A DNA stretch of 64,000 nt from SYOC01 sp964441775 (GCA_964441775.1 CAYTVL010000001.1:186001-250000); one strand, 5' to 3'. Positions 1 through 8,328 are shown, counted from the stretch's first letter. Notes: a model not told the origin generated them from the sequence alone. Numbers and translations are program-made.

Positions 1-705
1 GACCGACTCGCCTTGTTTACCAATAAAGGGGGCTCGTACATCATCAAAGTCTATGATGTCCCAGCTTCCACCGGCTATGGAGAACCAATTCAGACGATGT
101 TGAATTTCCAAGACGGCGAACGCGTTGTCAAAGCACTGATTATCACGGGCGAAGCTCCGACACGAGAGCAAAGGGAAGAGTCTACTCCGGGTGAAGCCCA
201 AGGCGAACTTTTTGCCCTCACGAACGAACAAGAAGCCCCGTCAGATGGTCCACTCTATTTACTCGCTACGGCGCAAGGCATGGGCTTTCAGTTTCGCCCC
301 AATTTTGAGGAAACGACCCGGAGCGGACGTAAGGTTGCGCGTCTAGCTGATGAGGATGAAGTCGTGTCCGTCGAGCCCATCAGCGGTGCACGCGCGGTGT
401 GTGTGAGCGCGGCGGGGCGGATGCTCGCCTTCCCGGTTGAGGATGTCAACGAGTTGACCGGCCCGGGGCGCGGCGTCATCCTTATGCGCTTGGATGATGA
501 CGACCGTCTGGTTGGTGCAGTGACGACTATCCCTGGCCGTGGTGTCACCGTAGTGAATACCGAAAGTCAGGAACGAGATATACTGTTAAAAGAGATTCCC
601 CTGGGACAACGCGCTGGCAAAGGGCAACGAGTAGTGAAACGAACGACGCTCGTCAGCGTTCGTGGAGTGGCGGAGGAAGAAGGAGCAAAGCATGGCAGGG
701 CGTAG
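1..705 (+). CDS. DNA gyrase / topoisomerase IV subunit A, C-terminal part (5' end outside window)
   Basis: Open from base 1 in frame 1 and ending at TAG 703-705; only the last 234 residues are inside the window. The visible part matches the beta-pinwheel C-terminal domain of type IIA topoisomerase A subunits, which wraps DNA: repeated blade-like segments such as LFTNKGGSYIIKVYDVP and GRGVILMRLDDDDRLVGAV, spaced about 50 residues apart. The following B-subunit gene overlaps it by 14 bases, so the two are translated together. The order A then B is the reverse of the common gyrB-gyrA order. I cannot tell gyrase from topoisomerase IV without the catalytic domain; no clear GyrA-box is visible. Confidence 0.85.
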   Translation, partial: DRLALFTNKGGSYIIKVYDVPASTGYGEPIQTMLNFQDGERVVKALIITGEAPTREQREESTPGEAQGELFALTNEQEAPSDGPLYLLATAQGMGFQFRPNFEETTRSGRKVARLADEDEVVSVEPISGARAVCVSAAGRMLAFPVEDVNELTGPGRGVILMRLDDDDRLVGAVTTIPGRGVTVVNTESQERDILLKEIPLGQRAGKGQRVVKRTTLVSVRGVAEEEGAKHGRA

Positions 706-2626
706 TGCAGCAGTAGCAGTCAACAGTAGTTACACAGCCAAAGACATCACTGTTCTGGAAGGCTTGGAGCCGGTGCGGAAGCGCCCCGGCATGTACATCG
801 GCGGCGTGGATAGCGCCGGGCTCCATCATCTCATCTGGGAGCTGCTTGATAACGCCGTGGATGAAGCAATGAACGGACACGCTAACCGCATCGAAGTCAG
901 CTTGCATAAGGATGGTTCGACGGTCACGGTGAGTGACAACGGGCGGGGCATTCCCATCGACTTGCATCCAAAACACAAGAAGCCCGCCCTGGAATTGATA
1001 TTGACAACATTGCACGCCGGCGGAAAATTTGAGGGACTCAATTATTCTCACTCCGGCGGGTTGCATGGCGTCGGGGCCTCGGTCGTCACGGCGTTATCAG
1101 ACCAATTGACGGCGCGGGTCAGGCGCGGTGGCTTCGAGTGGGAGCAAACCTTTGCTCGGGGCGTGACGCGATCTGGCCTCAAGCAAATCGGCCCTGTGCG
1201 CGGCAGCGGCACGACGATCACGTTTCATCCAGACGCGGACATTTTTCCCTCGATCGCCTTTAAGCCGAAACTGATCGCCGAACGATTGGAAGCGAAAGCC
1301 TACCTCCACAAAGGGCTCACGCTTATTTTCCATAACGCCGTGATTGGCGAAGATACGAAATATCATCACGAAGATGGACTGCGGGCTTACTTAGCGACGC
1401 TGCTCAAGGACGGAGAGAAGAAGGCAATTATTCCTGAAGTTTTCACGTTGGACCGCGAAGATGATCCTCCATTAGAGTGCGTCCTGACCTGGACGGAATC
1501 ACCGGAGGAAAGTTTCTCTACCTTCGTGAACGGCATCCCTACCCCGTTCGGGGGCACGCATGAAGCAGGGTTAAAGTCCGCGATCGTCAAAGCCGTGCGC
1601 AACTACATCAACGTCCACGAACTCACTCCCAAAGGAGTAACCGTCACTGCCGAAGACACGCGCGAAGGCGTGGTCGCCATTTTGAGTCTGTACCTCAAGC
1701 AGCCGCAATTTCAGGGGCAAACCAAAGAGAAACTCGGCAATCCCGAAGTCACGGGACAGGTAGACGCCATCATCCGCACGGCGCTGGAAAATTTTCTCCT
1801 GCATAACCGCTCGCAAGCCGACGCCATTGCGCAACGCGTCTTCCTCGCGGCGCGGGCGCGCACGGCCTCGCGTGCCGCGCTGGAGACCGTGCGCGGCAAG
1901 GGCTCAATTTCACACCGTTTGAATCTGCCCGGAAAACTGGCGGACTGTTCCTCCACTAGTCCGGAAGCCAGTGAACTGTTTATCGTCGAGGGCGATTCTG
2001 CCGGCGGCTCAGCGAAACAAGGGCGCGACCGTACGTTCCAGGCTATCCTGCCGTTACGCGGGAAAGTGCTGAACACGGAACAAGCCTCGCTGAGCAAAGT
2101 GCTCACGAATAAAGAACTCAGCGACGTTGTCTCCGCGCTGGGCTGCGGGGTCGATAAAAATTTCGATCTTGCGAAACTGCGCTATCACAAAATCTGCCTC
2201 TTGATGGACGCGGACTCGGACGGCAATCATATCTGCACCCTGTTGCTCACCTTCTTCTACCGCCATCTGCCGGAGCTGCTTCGTCAAGGGTATGTGTATA
2301 TCGCCCGGCCACCCTTGTACAAAATTGAAATTGGCAAAGAGGTCCACTGGGCGATAGACGATGACGAGAAAAGCCAGATCTTGGCGCAGCGGAACGGTCA
2401 CGCTGGCAAGGCGAACGTGCAACGTTTCAAGGGCCTTGGAGAGATGAACCCCCCTACGCTGAAAGAGACGACGCTCGATCCCCGCTCTCGCACCCTCCTC
2501 CGCGTCTCCATTGAAGACGCCGAACGAACAGAAGCGGCCATTCAAACATTGATGGGCAAAGATGTACAACCACGCTTCGAGTTTATCATGAGCCACGCTC
2601 CCAACGTAGAGGAGATCGACGTATAG
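692..2626 (+). CDS. DNA gyrase / topoisomerase IV subunit B
   Basis: A 644-residue type IIA topoisomerase ATPase subunit. Start chosen at ATG 692, behind AGGAGC at 681-686; the ORF extends further upstream only by overlapping subunit A. Domains in order: GHKL ATPase with ELLDNAVDEAMNG (Mg/ATP Asn and Glu) and SGGLHGVGASVV (ATP lid) in the first 150 residues; transducer domain with the QTKEKLGN switch-lysine loop near 345; TOPRIM with FIVEGDSAGGSAKQGRD near 430 and MDADSDGNH near 505; C-terminal tail QRFKGLGEMNPPTL. It lacks the roughly 170-residue insertion found in E. coli GyrB, so its length is ParE-like. Known role: ATP-driven DNA supercoiling or decatenation with subunit A. Confidence 0.95.
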   Translation: MAGRSAAVAVNSSYTAKDITVLEGLEPVRKRPGMYIGGVDSAGLHHLIWELLDNAVDEAMNGHANRIEVSLHKDGSTVTVSDNGRGIPIDLHPKHKKPALELILTTLHAGGKFEGLNYSHSGGLHGVGASVVTALSDQLTARVRRGGFEWEQTFARGVTRSGLKQIGPVRGSGTTITFHPDADIFPSIAFKPKLIAERLEAKAYLHKGLTLIFHNAVIGEDTKYHHEDGLRAYLATLLKDGEKKAIIPEVFTLDREDDPPLECVLTWTESPEESFSTFVNGIPTPFGGTHEAGLKSAIVKAVRNYINVHELTPKGVTVTAEDTREGVVAILSLYLKQPQFQGQTKEKLGNPEVTGQVDAIIRTALENFLLHNRSQADAIAQRVFLAARARTASRAALETVRGKGSISHRLNLPGKLADCSSTSPEASELFIVEGDSAGGSAKQGRDRTFQAILPLRGKVLNTEQASLSKVLTNKELSDVVSALGCGVDKNFDLAKLRYHKICLLMDADSDGNHICTLLLTFFYRHLPELLRQGYVYIARPPLYKIEIGKEVHWAIDDDEKSQILAQRNGHAGKANVQRFKGLGEMNPPTLKETTLDPRSRTLLRVSIEDAERTEAAIQTLMGKDVQPRFEFIMSHAPNVEEIDV

Positions 2627-2672
2627 GATGCAAGTGAGAGCATTGTGGTCGCCTGTCTATAAGATGACATGG

Positions 2673-2735
2673 AGCAGCACCCCTACCCTGTTTTCTCGCG
2701 CCTTGTGTTGTGAGTAGGGTTCTGCTAGGCTTTTC
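2673..2735 (+). terminator. possible terminator after the topoisomerase B gene
   Basis: Near-perfect inverted repeat: the arm at 2673-2686 (AGCAGCACCCCTAC) pairs with 2714-2726 (GTAGGGTTCTGCT), followed by AGGCTTTTCT. The loop is long (27 bases) and the T-run is interrupted, so termination efficiency is uncertain. Confidence 0.4.
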
Positions 2736-2783
2736 TCATCACGGTTTTCCGTTCGTTTACTGAGTTTGGTTCGAGAAAGTTTT

Positions 2784-2826
2784 GGCCCCTGGAACCGCAC
2801 TCATGGTTCCCGGGGCCTTTTTTTTT
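2784..2826 (+). terminator. terminator-like hairpin in the leader of the RRM gene
   Basis: Strong intrinsic-terminator structure. GGCCCC (2784-2789) and GGAACC (2791-2796) pair with GGTTCC (2805-2810) and GGGGCC (2812-2817), with one T/C mismatch and an 8-base loop, followed by nine T at 2818-2826. The Shine-Dalgarno sequence GGAGG of the next gene begins 3 bases after the T-run. The hairpin therefore lies in or directly before that gene's leader and could act as an attenuator as well as a terminator. Confidence 0.7.
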
Positions 2827-2838
2827 GCGGAGGTTTTT

Positions 2839-3198
2839 GTGGCAACGAAGTTATTTGTAGGCAACCTCTCTTTCAGCACCAGCAGTGCTGATTTGGAGGC
2901 GCTCTTTGGCCAAGTAGGTTCCGTCGTTTCGGCCAACGTCATCACCGATAAGTTCACTGGTCGGTCCCGGGGATTCGGATTTGTAGAAATGGCCAATACT
3001 CAGGATGCGCAGTCCGCTATCGAACGCTTCAACGGCGCGGAATTGCAAGGACGAGCACTCACGGTCAATGAAGCCAAACCACAAGAGCGGTCGGGCGGCG
3101 GTGGTCGTTCATTCGGCGGCGGTGGCGGCGGTGGCGGCGGATGGAAGAAAGGCGGCGGCGGCGGTGGCGGCGGCGGTGGCCGCGATCGTCGCTGGTAA
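2839..3198 (+). CDS. glycine-rich RRM RNA-binding protein
   Basis: A 119-residue protein starting at GTG 2839 with GGAGG at 2829-2833; this start gives the canonical RRM opening ATKLFVGNLSF. One RRM fills residues 1-80: RNP2 is LFVGNL and RNP1 is RGFGFVEM. The tail from about residue 83 is almost only Gly, with a few Arg, Lys and Trp (GGGGGG runs). This is the architecture of cyanobacterial Rbp and other bacterial Gly-rich RRM proteins, which bind single-stranded RNA and are often cold-induced. The G-rich tail codes by GGC/GGT repeats (3105-3180), a low-complexity tract prone to length change. Bounded by a leader terminator-like hairpin and a terminator, so probably monocistronic. Confidence 0.9.
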   Translation: MATKLFVGNLSFSTSSADLEALFGQVGSVVSANVITDKFTGRSRGFGFVEMANTQDAQSAIERFNGAELQGRALTVNEAKPQERSGGGGRSFGGGGGGGGGWKKGGGGGGGGGGRDRRW

Positions 3199-3264
3199 TA
3201 AGCACCGATAGAACAGTCCTTCAGAAAGCAAATCTCCACTTCTCAAATTTCTCTCGACATAGAG

Positions 3265-3306
3265 CAGCCCCGTTCAAGCCCAGCGCTCGACGGGGCTTTA
3301 TTTTTC
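3265..3306 (+). terminator. intrinsic terminator of the RRM gene
   Basis: AGCCCCG (3266-3272) pairs with CGGGGCT (3291-3297), followed by TTATTTTTCTC. It lies 67 bases after the RRM stop codon. Confidence 0.75.
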
Positions 3307-3459
3307 TCTCTTTGATCCTGATCTACTTCTTGATACAGAGTCCGTTGCGCGATGCGCATGAACTGCGTACACTCACACCGTTCCTTGCAGCGACGTAGCG
3401 TGAGCGCCTCAGTCCGCTGTGAGACAATTTCATCGACCACTATAGAAGGAGGCATTGGC

Positions 3460-3855
3460 ATGAATCTGCTTCACACCATGATTCGCGTGAACAATATGGA
3501 TGAGTCGCTCAATTTCTATTGTGACAAATTGGGCATGAAGCTCCTTCGTAAACAAGATTACCCGGGCGGTAAGTTCACGCTCGCGTTCGTTGGCTATGGC
3601 GACGAGAAGAGCAACACCGTCGTGGAACTTACCCATAACTGGGACACGTCAAGTTATGACCTAGGCACGGCCTTTGGGCATCTGGCTGTTGGCGTGGATG
3701 ACATCTACGGGACGTGTACGGCCCTCAAAGAGAAAGGCGTCAAAGTGGTTCGCGAACCTGGACCTATGATGCATGGCGGCGCCGTCATCGCTTTTGTCGA
3801 AGACCCGAATGGTTACAGAATTGAATTGATCGACCTCAAAGGGTCACGGGGATAA
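3460..3855 (+). CDS. gloA: lactoylglutathione lyase (glyoxalase I)
   Basis: A 131-residue VOC-fold metalloenzyme converting the methylglyoxal-glutathione hemithioacetal to S-lactoylglutathione in the cytoplasm. Start ATG 3460 has GAAGGAGG at 3445-3452. Metal ligands fall at the same positions as in E. coli GloA: H5 (LLHTM), E56 (VVELTH), H74 (FGHLAV) and E122 (YRIELI). Length equals the bacterial Ni-type class. Followed 36 bases later by a second VOC gene, probably in the same transcript. Note glutathione synthesis genes are not in the window. Confidence 0.95.
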   Translation: MNLLHTMIRVNNMDESLNFYCDKLGMKLLRKQDYPGGKFTLAFVGYGDEKSNTVVELTHNWDTSSYDLGTAFGHLAVGVDDIYGTCTALKEKGVKVVREPGPMMHGGAVIAFVEDPNGYRIELIDLKGSRG

Positions 3856-3891
3856 GCACGGCTTCATCCCATCAAAAAAGAGGAGAAACCC

Positions 3892-4287
3892 ATGTCGCTT
3901 AAAATCGCAAAAGATTCGATCGATGTCGGCATTTTCGTCAGCGACATCAAGAAGAGCCTCGCGTTCTATCAAGGGATTCTCGGCTTGGAAAAGACCGAAG
4001 AATTAGTCACCGGCTTCGGTACGCTGCATCGACTGCGCTACGGCACCAGCGATATCAAGCTAATGGACCCTAAGAACGTCCCGCCAGTTGGGGCGATCGG
4101 CCTGGAAAAACAACTTGGTATTCGCTACCTCACCTTTGTGATTAAAGACCTGACTAATCTCTGCGCGGACCTCAAGAACAAAGGCGTCGAGTTCACGATT
4201 CCAGAGACGCAGATTCGTCCAGGCACGCGGATCGCTATGGTGAAAGACCCAGACGGCAACATTCTTGAATTTGTCGAACGCGGATAA
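3892..4287 (+). CDS. VOC family protein (glyoxalase/dioxygenase superfamily)
   Basis: A 131-residue protein with two beta-alpha-beta-beta-beta modules: VGIFVSDIKKSLAFYQGILGL near residue 12 and the closing VKDPDGNILEFVE at the C-terminus. Strong SD AAGAGGAG lies 8 bases before ATG 3892. The C-terminal Glu of LEFVE and an N-terminal Asp could bind a metal, but the His positions of glyoxalase I are missing, so it is not a second GloA. Substrate unknown. Cotranscription with gloA is likely, as the gap is 36 bases and a terminator follows this gene. Confidence 0.85.
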   Translation: MSLKIAKDSIDVGIFVSDIKKSLAFYQGILGLEKTEELVTGFGTLHRLRYGTSDIKLMDPKNVPPVGAIGLEKQLGIRYLTFVIKDLTNLCADLKNKGVEFTIPETQIRPGTRIAMVKDPDGNILEFVERG

Positions 4288-4297
4288 GACCTCTCTC

Positions 4298-4326
4298 AGA
4301 GCGCACGCTCTGTGCGCTCTTTTCTT
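4298..4326 (+). terminator. terminator after gloA/VOC pair
   Basis: AGAGCGCA (4298-4305) pairs with TGCGCTCT (4313-4320), then TTTCTT. It separates the VOC pair from nadA. Confidence 0.7.
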
Positions 4327-4362
4327 CTACCCCCCAAGCTCTGTTAAACGCCCCTTCTCTCC

Positions 4363-4391
4363 TTGACGAGTAAAAGTGCGAACGCTACTAT
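4363..4391 (+). promoter_or_regulatory. sigma-70 type promoter of nadA
   Basis: TTGACG (4363-4368) and TACTAT (4386-4391) separated by exactly 17 bases. Transcription would begin near 4398, about 33 bases before the nadA ATG. Confidence 0.65.
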
Positions 4392-4430
4392 GCGTCAGAC
4401 ATACACAAACTACCCGTAGGAGAGAAACTC

Positions 4431-5438
4431 ATGGATGCTGTCTACGGCGGAGCAAAATCTTCGGAACAATTACACGACCATCTCGCGAAACTTGACAGTG
4501 GCTACACGTTAGATGCGTGCCGGCAGTACGTGGACTGGATTCGCGAGATTCATTCGCTGAAAAAGACGCGCAACGCTGTCGTCCTGGCCCACAATTATCA
4601 ACGACCAGAAATTTTCGAGGTGGCGGATTTCATCGGCGATTCACTGGAACTGGCGCGCGCCGCCAAAAAAGTCGCCTCGGACGTCATTGTCTTCTGCGGG
4701 GTGCATTTTATGGCGGAAACCGCAAAGATTGTGAACCCGGAGCGGACCGTTCTGTTACCCGACTTGCGCGCTGGGTGCTCGCTGTCCGAAAGCATCACCG
4801 GTGAAGCCTTGGCGGAGCGGAAAGAGGAATTGCGCAAAGCCTATCCTGATCTCAAAGTCGCCTGCTACGTCAATACGACAGCCGACGTGAAGGCGGAGTC
4901 TGACGTGTGCGTGACCTCAGCGAACGCCGTGCAAGTGGTGAACGCTCTAGACTGCGACCACGTGCTCTTTGTCCCGGATGAGAACCTGGCCCGTTATGTC
5001 CAGAGTCAAACTGCCAAAACGATTCTGGCTTGGGAAGGCAACTGTTACGTCCATCACCAAATTACCCCGGAGCAAATTCTCGCCGTACGTAAAAATTTGC
5101 CGCACGTGAAAGTGTTAGTGCATCCGGAATGTCGCGAGGATGTGATTGCGCTGGCGGACGCCGCGCTCTCGACCAGCGCTATGATGCGCTACGCCAAAGA
5201 GAGCCCTGCGCAAGAGTTTCTCATTGTCACGGAATGCGGTCTGTCAGATCGCTTGCTGCTCGAAGTGCCGGAGAAAAAATTCTACAAAAGCTGCAAACTC
5301 TGCGCATACATGAAAATGATTACACTCGACGGCGTGCTCAACTCCCTGCGCACCATGCAGTATGAAATCACCTTGCCCGAGGAGGTGCGTGTCGGCGCCG
5401 AACGATCACTGGATCGCATGCTGGCCCTCAGCGCTTAG
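4431..5438 (+). CDS. nadA: quinolinate synthase A
   Basis: A 335-residue [4Fe-4S] enzyme that condenses iminoaspartate with dihydroxyacetone phosphate to quinolinate in de novo NAD synthesis. SD AGGAGAG precedes ATG 4431. Three NadA modules can be followed: LAHNYQRPEIFEVADFIGDSL near 53, DLRAGCSLSES near 108 (first cluster Cys), CYVNTTADVKAESD near 145, HPECREDV near 227, TECGLSDRL (second Cys) near 263, and CKLCAYMKM (third Cys in this region) near 287. Length is normal. nadB and nadC are not in the window. The adjacent downstream NrtR-like gene suggests NAD-responsive control. Confidence 0.97.
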   Translation: MDAVYGGAKSSEQLHDHLAKLDSGYTLDACRQYVDWIREIHSLKKTRNAVVLAHNYQRPEIFEVADFIGDSLELARAAKKVASDVIVFCGVHFMAETAKIVNPERTVLLPDLRAGCSLSESITGEALAERKEELRKAYPDLKVACYVNTTADVKAESDVCVTSANAVQVVNALDCDHVLFVPDENLARYVQSQTAKTILAWEGNCYVHHQITPEQILAVRKNLPHVKVLVHPECREDVIALADAALSTSAMMRYAKESPAQEFLIVTECGLSDRLLLEVPEKKFYKSCKLCAYMKMITLDGVLNSLRTMQYEITLPEEVRVGAERSLDRMLALSA

Positions 5439-5465
5439 TCTACAATATTGATTAATTCTCTTTCG

Positions 5466-6182
5466 ATGACACACCACCGCAGGCTGCTCGCCGCACCCGC
5501 AAAAGCGTTGCCCGTGCATCCGGCGCTCCCCCACCCCTATCCGCGTGTCGCAGTTGACGCCGTGCTGTTCACGATCGCTGAGCGGAGACTGCAAACGTTA
5601 CTTGTCAAAATAAAAAAGGGACCGTTTGCTGAACAATGGGCGTTTCCAGGCGGACTCGTACAGATGGGAGAATCGCTGGATGAAGCGGCGCGGCGGGAGC
5701 TATTCGAGAAGACCGGGGTGCAAGATCTCTATCTCGAACAACTCTACACGTTTGGCGAGACGCAGCGAGACCCCACCGCGCAAACGGTGGCGGTCGCCTA
5801 TTTCGCATTGGTCCCTGCGCTCGTCCGTGAGTTGCAAAGCGGAGAAAAATACGCCGATGTCGGTTGGTTTCCGGTTCGCTCCTTGCCCCGACTCGCCTAC
5901 GATCACAACGCCATTGCCGCTTACGCCCTCCAACGCTTGCAAGCAAAACTTGGATACACCAACATTGTTTATAGCCTGCTTCCACAAGAGTTTACTTTGG
6001 CGGAACTCCAAGAGATCTACAAAGTAATCCTGAATCGCACCCTGGATCGAAGAAACTTTCGTAGAAAAATCCTCGCGCTGGGTCTACTGAAAGCGCTACC
6101 CAAAACTCGCCGAGGGGCGCATCGTCCTGCCGCCTTGTACACCTTCACACGCCGAAGCCCGATGAATGTGGAAGTCTTGTGA
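5466..6182 (+). CDS. NrtR-like regulator: degenerate Nudix domain plus winged helix
   Basis: A 238-residue protein. Residues about 25-150 form a Nudix domain with the box at 63-85, but the second catalytic Glu of the REUxEE motif is replaced by Lys (R77, E78, E81, K82). Residues about 160-238 are a winged-helix domain (LAELQEIYKVILNRTLDRRNF, then RKILALGLL), the layout of NrtR, the ADP-ribose-responsive repressor of NAD metabolism genes. Its location 28 bases after nadA supports this. ATG 5466 was preferred; an upstream TTG at 5448 is possible and neither has a clear SD. It could still be an active Nudix hydrolase, but the Lys argues against that. Confidence 0.8.
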   Translation: MTHHRRLLAAPAKALPVHPALPHPYPRVAVDAVLFTIAERRLQTLLVKIKKGPFAEQWAFPGGLVQMGESLDEAARRELFEKTGVQDLYLEQLYTFGETQRDPTAQTVAVAYFALVPALVRELQSGEKYADVGWFPVRSLPRLAYDHNAIAAYALQRLQAKLGYTNIVYSLLPQEFTLAELQEIYKVILNRTLDRRNFRRKILALGLLKALPKTRRGAHRPAALYTFTRRSPMNVEVL

Positions 6183-6309
6183 GGGTCCGGAATCTTTGCG
6201 CGATTATTGATTAACATAATGATGTTCAGGACTCAGAAGTTGCTCTTCCAGAGTATCCGCCGCCACGGCAAGAGCTGGTTTCAAGGTGTTTTCTTCTGAG
6301 CTCAGGTGT

Positions 6310-6930
6310 TCACTCGTCCGGTCCATGTCGGAACAGTGGCCCTGGCTGTATCGGCCGTAGCGTTTGCAATTTCTCCTGCTGGCTTGGAGTCAGTTGATTT
6401 TTGATCCGGAGCAAGAGAGTTAAGTGCGCCTTCTTGATCTCTTGCTCGATCCCGGTGAGTTGGTCCCATTGGGCAAGGGCGGCTGTTTCATCCACGGTAT
6501 TCTTTTCCATGAGTTTCGTCAGCGCCTGCGTCGCTGCCTCAAACTTCCACTGTAACTCTACCAGCTTGGCCTGAGTGTCGGCCATGATTCGGGTCATGGC
6601 CTCTTGCTGGGCAGGGGTCACTTCTAACTCTTCCTGGTGGCGCATCACCAGCTCCGGTGGGAAAACATGGCGAAGAAAGGCCGGAGGTCCCATCATACCC
6701 ACCTCCCCCATCACTACTACCCGAGGGGGTCCGGGGAGAGGTTCTGCTTGAAACATCAGATTATGGGAATGAGAGAGAGGAGGGTCCACTTGAAACTCAA
6801 ACAACCCTCCGCCACCCGTAGAGAAGTGGCCTCCTCCAGGAGGCCCAGGAGGAGGCTCCGCTTGTGCAGTTGTGGACAAGGAAAGGAAAAGAGCTATGGT
6901 GGGGAGCAGCAAATAAGAAGTGGGCATCAT
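6310..6930 (-). CDS. Spy/CpxP-like periplasmic protein
   Basis: A 206-residue secreted protein with a clear signal peptide (LLLPTIALFLSLSTTAQA), a Pro/Gly-rich segment at 25-75, and a helical C-terminal half. The latter contains LEVTPAQQEAMTRIMADTQ and LTPSQQEKLQTLRP, the LTxxQ repeats typical of the Spy/CpxP/ZraP family of periplasmic chaperones and metal-stress sensors. It is the third gene of an operon with an ECF sigma factor and a membrane protein; its ATG overlaps the stop of that gene (ATGA). Role in envelope or metal stress is inferred from family and context. Confidence 0.75.
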   Translation of the reverse strand: MMPTSYLLLPTIALFLSLSTTAQAEPPPGPPGGGHFSTGGGGLFEFQVDPPLSHSHNLMFQAEPLPGPPRVVVMGEVGMMGPPAFLRHVFPPELVMRHQEELEVTPAQQEAMTRIMADTQAKLVELQWKFEAATQALTKLMEKNTVDETAALAQWDQLTGIEQEIKKAHLTLLLRIKNQLTPSQQEKLQTLRPIQPGPLFRHGPDE

Positions 6931-7589
6931 ACATATCGCCTTCCTAATGCATCAGTCTGGGATTCACTCTTTGGGGGAACATTCAATTTTGGACAGCCTA
7001 ACTCGTTGTCCATACATCCTACTGACGGCAGCGTGTTCAAGCTGTTAATCCCTGGCCACTGCAACAGGACATCTGTCGGCGTCGTATACACGCCCAGGTT
7101 CGCTATCACGTCCGACGAGAGTTTAGGGGGCGACGGCGTCGGTGTTCGTGCGGCCCATAGGACTACAGCAAGTGACACCGCAACTGCGAGAGAGGGCCAT
7201 ACCAGTATCCGGCATGACCTTTCTCTCACGGGGCTCCCTCGTGTCGCACTAAGCTGGGATCGCCGTCCCGCGTGCAGCAATTGTATTGGTCCGTTTCTGG
7301 GGCGTTTAGTCTGAGCGCCCTCAGCCAGCTTCGCCGCAAGAATCCGCGCGGCTAACTCTTCTGAGGGTTGCACGACCGGAGCCAAATCAAGCAGTGTATC
7401 GAGACGTGCGGCCTCAGCCTGTTTCGCCCGAGCCTCGGTCGAGCGTGCTAACAACGCCACAGCAGCGGCGCGTTCCTCTAAAGGCCATCGTTCGGGGTTG
7501 GCTCCATACGCCTCAAGCAATTGTTGCAGTCGCTGCAAAGTCATAACTGATAGCTCATTCTCTTTCTGTAGGAATGGAGCATGTTTCAT
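6927..7589 (-). CDS. putative anti-sigma factor, single membrane segment
   Basis: A 220-residue protein with a cytoplasmic N-terminal helix region (LQRLLEAYGANPERWPLEER), one transmembrane segment near residues 128-147 (ILVWPSLAVAVSLAVVLWAA) and a short periplasmic tail. The start ATG overlaps the sigma-factor stop codon (TGATG) and its stop overlaps the Spy-like gene, the usual arrangement for sigma/anti-sigma pairs. The zinc-binding HxxxCxxC motif of ZAS anti-sigmas is absent, so assignment rests on position and topology. An internal ATG at residue 16 is an alternative start. Confidence 0.65.
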   Translation of the reverse strand: MKHAPFLQKENELSVMTLQRLQQLLEAYGANPERWPLEERAAAVALLARSTEARAKQAEAARLDTLLDLAPVVQPSEELAARILAAKLAEGAQTKRPRNGPIQLLHAGRRSQLSATRGSPVRERSCRILVWPSLAVAVSLAVVLWAARTPTPSPPKLSSDVIANLGVYTTPTDVLLQWPGINSLNTLPSVGCMDNELGCPKLNVPPKSESQTDALGRRYV

Positions 7590-8149
7590 CAGACATCTCC
7601 TAGTAAATCAGAGGCCACGTTATGGAGGCGAGACTTCAGGGTTCGCCGCCCACGCGCTAAGAGCGACTCAAGCGCTTCAACGCTGATTTCCATCATCCGC
7701 GCCGCTTCCTTATTGCGCAGCCCTTGGTAATAACACAGCGTAAGGGCGATGCGCTGTGAGTCTGGTAATTCATCCATTGCTTCTTCTACCTGCCGGGCAA
7801 GGTGTTGCTCTTGGAGCAAGACAGACGCATGAGGTCGTAGATCCGCTGGTTCATTGACATTATCAAGCGGTGTTTCGCGTCGACGGGCGAGCCAGTCCAA
7901 ACAGAGGTTCAGGGCGATGCGGTGAAGCCACGTGGTCAGTCGCGCTCCACGTGGCTGCCAGCGCTGGGCATGAGACCAGAGGCGCAAGAAAACCTCCTGC
8001 GCCACGTCTTCCGCCATAGTAGGATCGCCGAGTATACGTCCAGCGAAAGCGACAATCCGCCCGAGATGACGCTCGACCAGAGCATGACAGGCCGCGTGAT
8101 CTCCAGTCCCGACCCGGAGCATTAACGTCTCATCGGATGCGTTGTTCAT
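7589..8149 (-). CDS. ECF-family RNA polymerase sigma factor
   Basis: A 186-residue sigma factor when started at ATG 8149; a GTG at 8182 would add 11 residues. Region 2 is visible as RIVAFAGRILGDPTMAEDVAQEVFLRLWSH-type sequence around 35-65 with the conserved DVAQEVF. Region 4 follows as MDELPDSQRIALTLCYYQGL and the recognition helix EISVEALESLLARGRR. It directs RNA polymerase to a stress regulon, probably including its own operon with the anti-sigma and Spy-like genes. No promoter could be fixed in the 180 bases upstream. Confidence 0.9.
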   Translation of the reverse strand: MNNASDETLMLRVGTGDHAACHALVERHLGRIVAFAGRILGDPTMAEDVAQEVFLRLWSHAQRWQPRGARLTTWLHRIALNLCLDWLARRRETPLDNVNEPADLRPHASVLLQEQHLARQVEEAMDELPDSQRIALTLCYYQGLRNKEAARMMEISVEALESLLARGRRTLKSRLHNVASDLLGDV

Positions 8150-8328
8150 TTTCAAGGATTCGACCACAGCCCGGTTCGCCACCTGCTTAAACGGGAGAGG
8201 ACAAAAAATCCGTCGTTACCAAAAGTGAGAATGGGGTGGCGCGGTAAAAACAGGCTTCAAGGAATAGAGCATCCCCACACCTATGAGGAGTGCTCCCCTG
8301 GAATGCTGCACATTTGGTGAGGATGTCG

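Noticed and set aside
4364..4397. TGACG...CGTCA as an NrtR operator before nadA
   Set aside because: Half-sites are only 5 bases and 24 bases apart; the first is part of the -35 box. Not convincing without other sites to compare.
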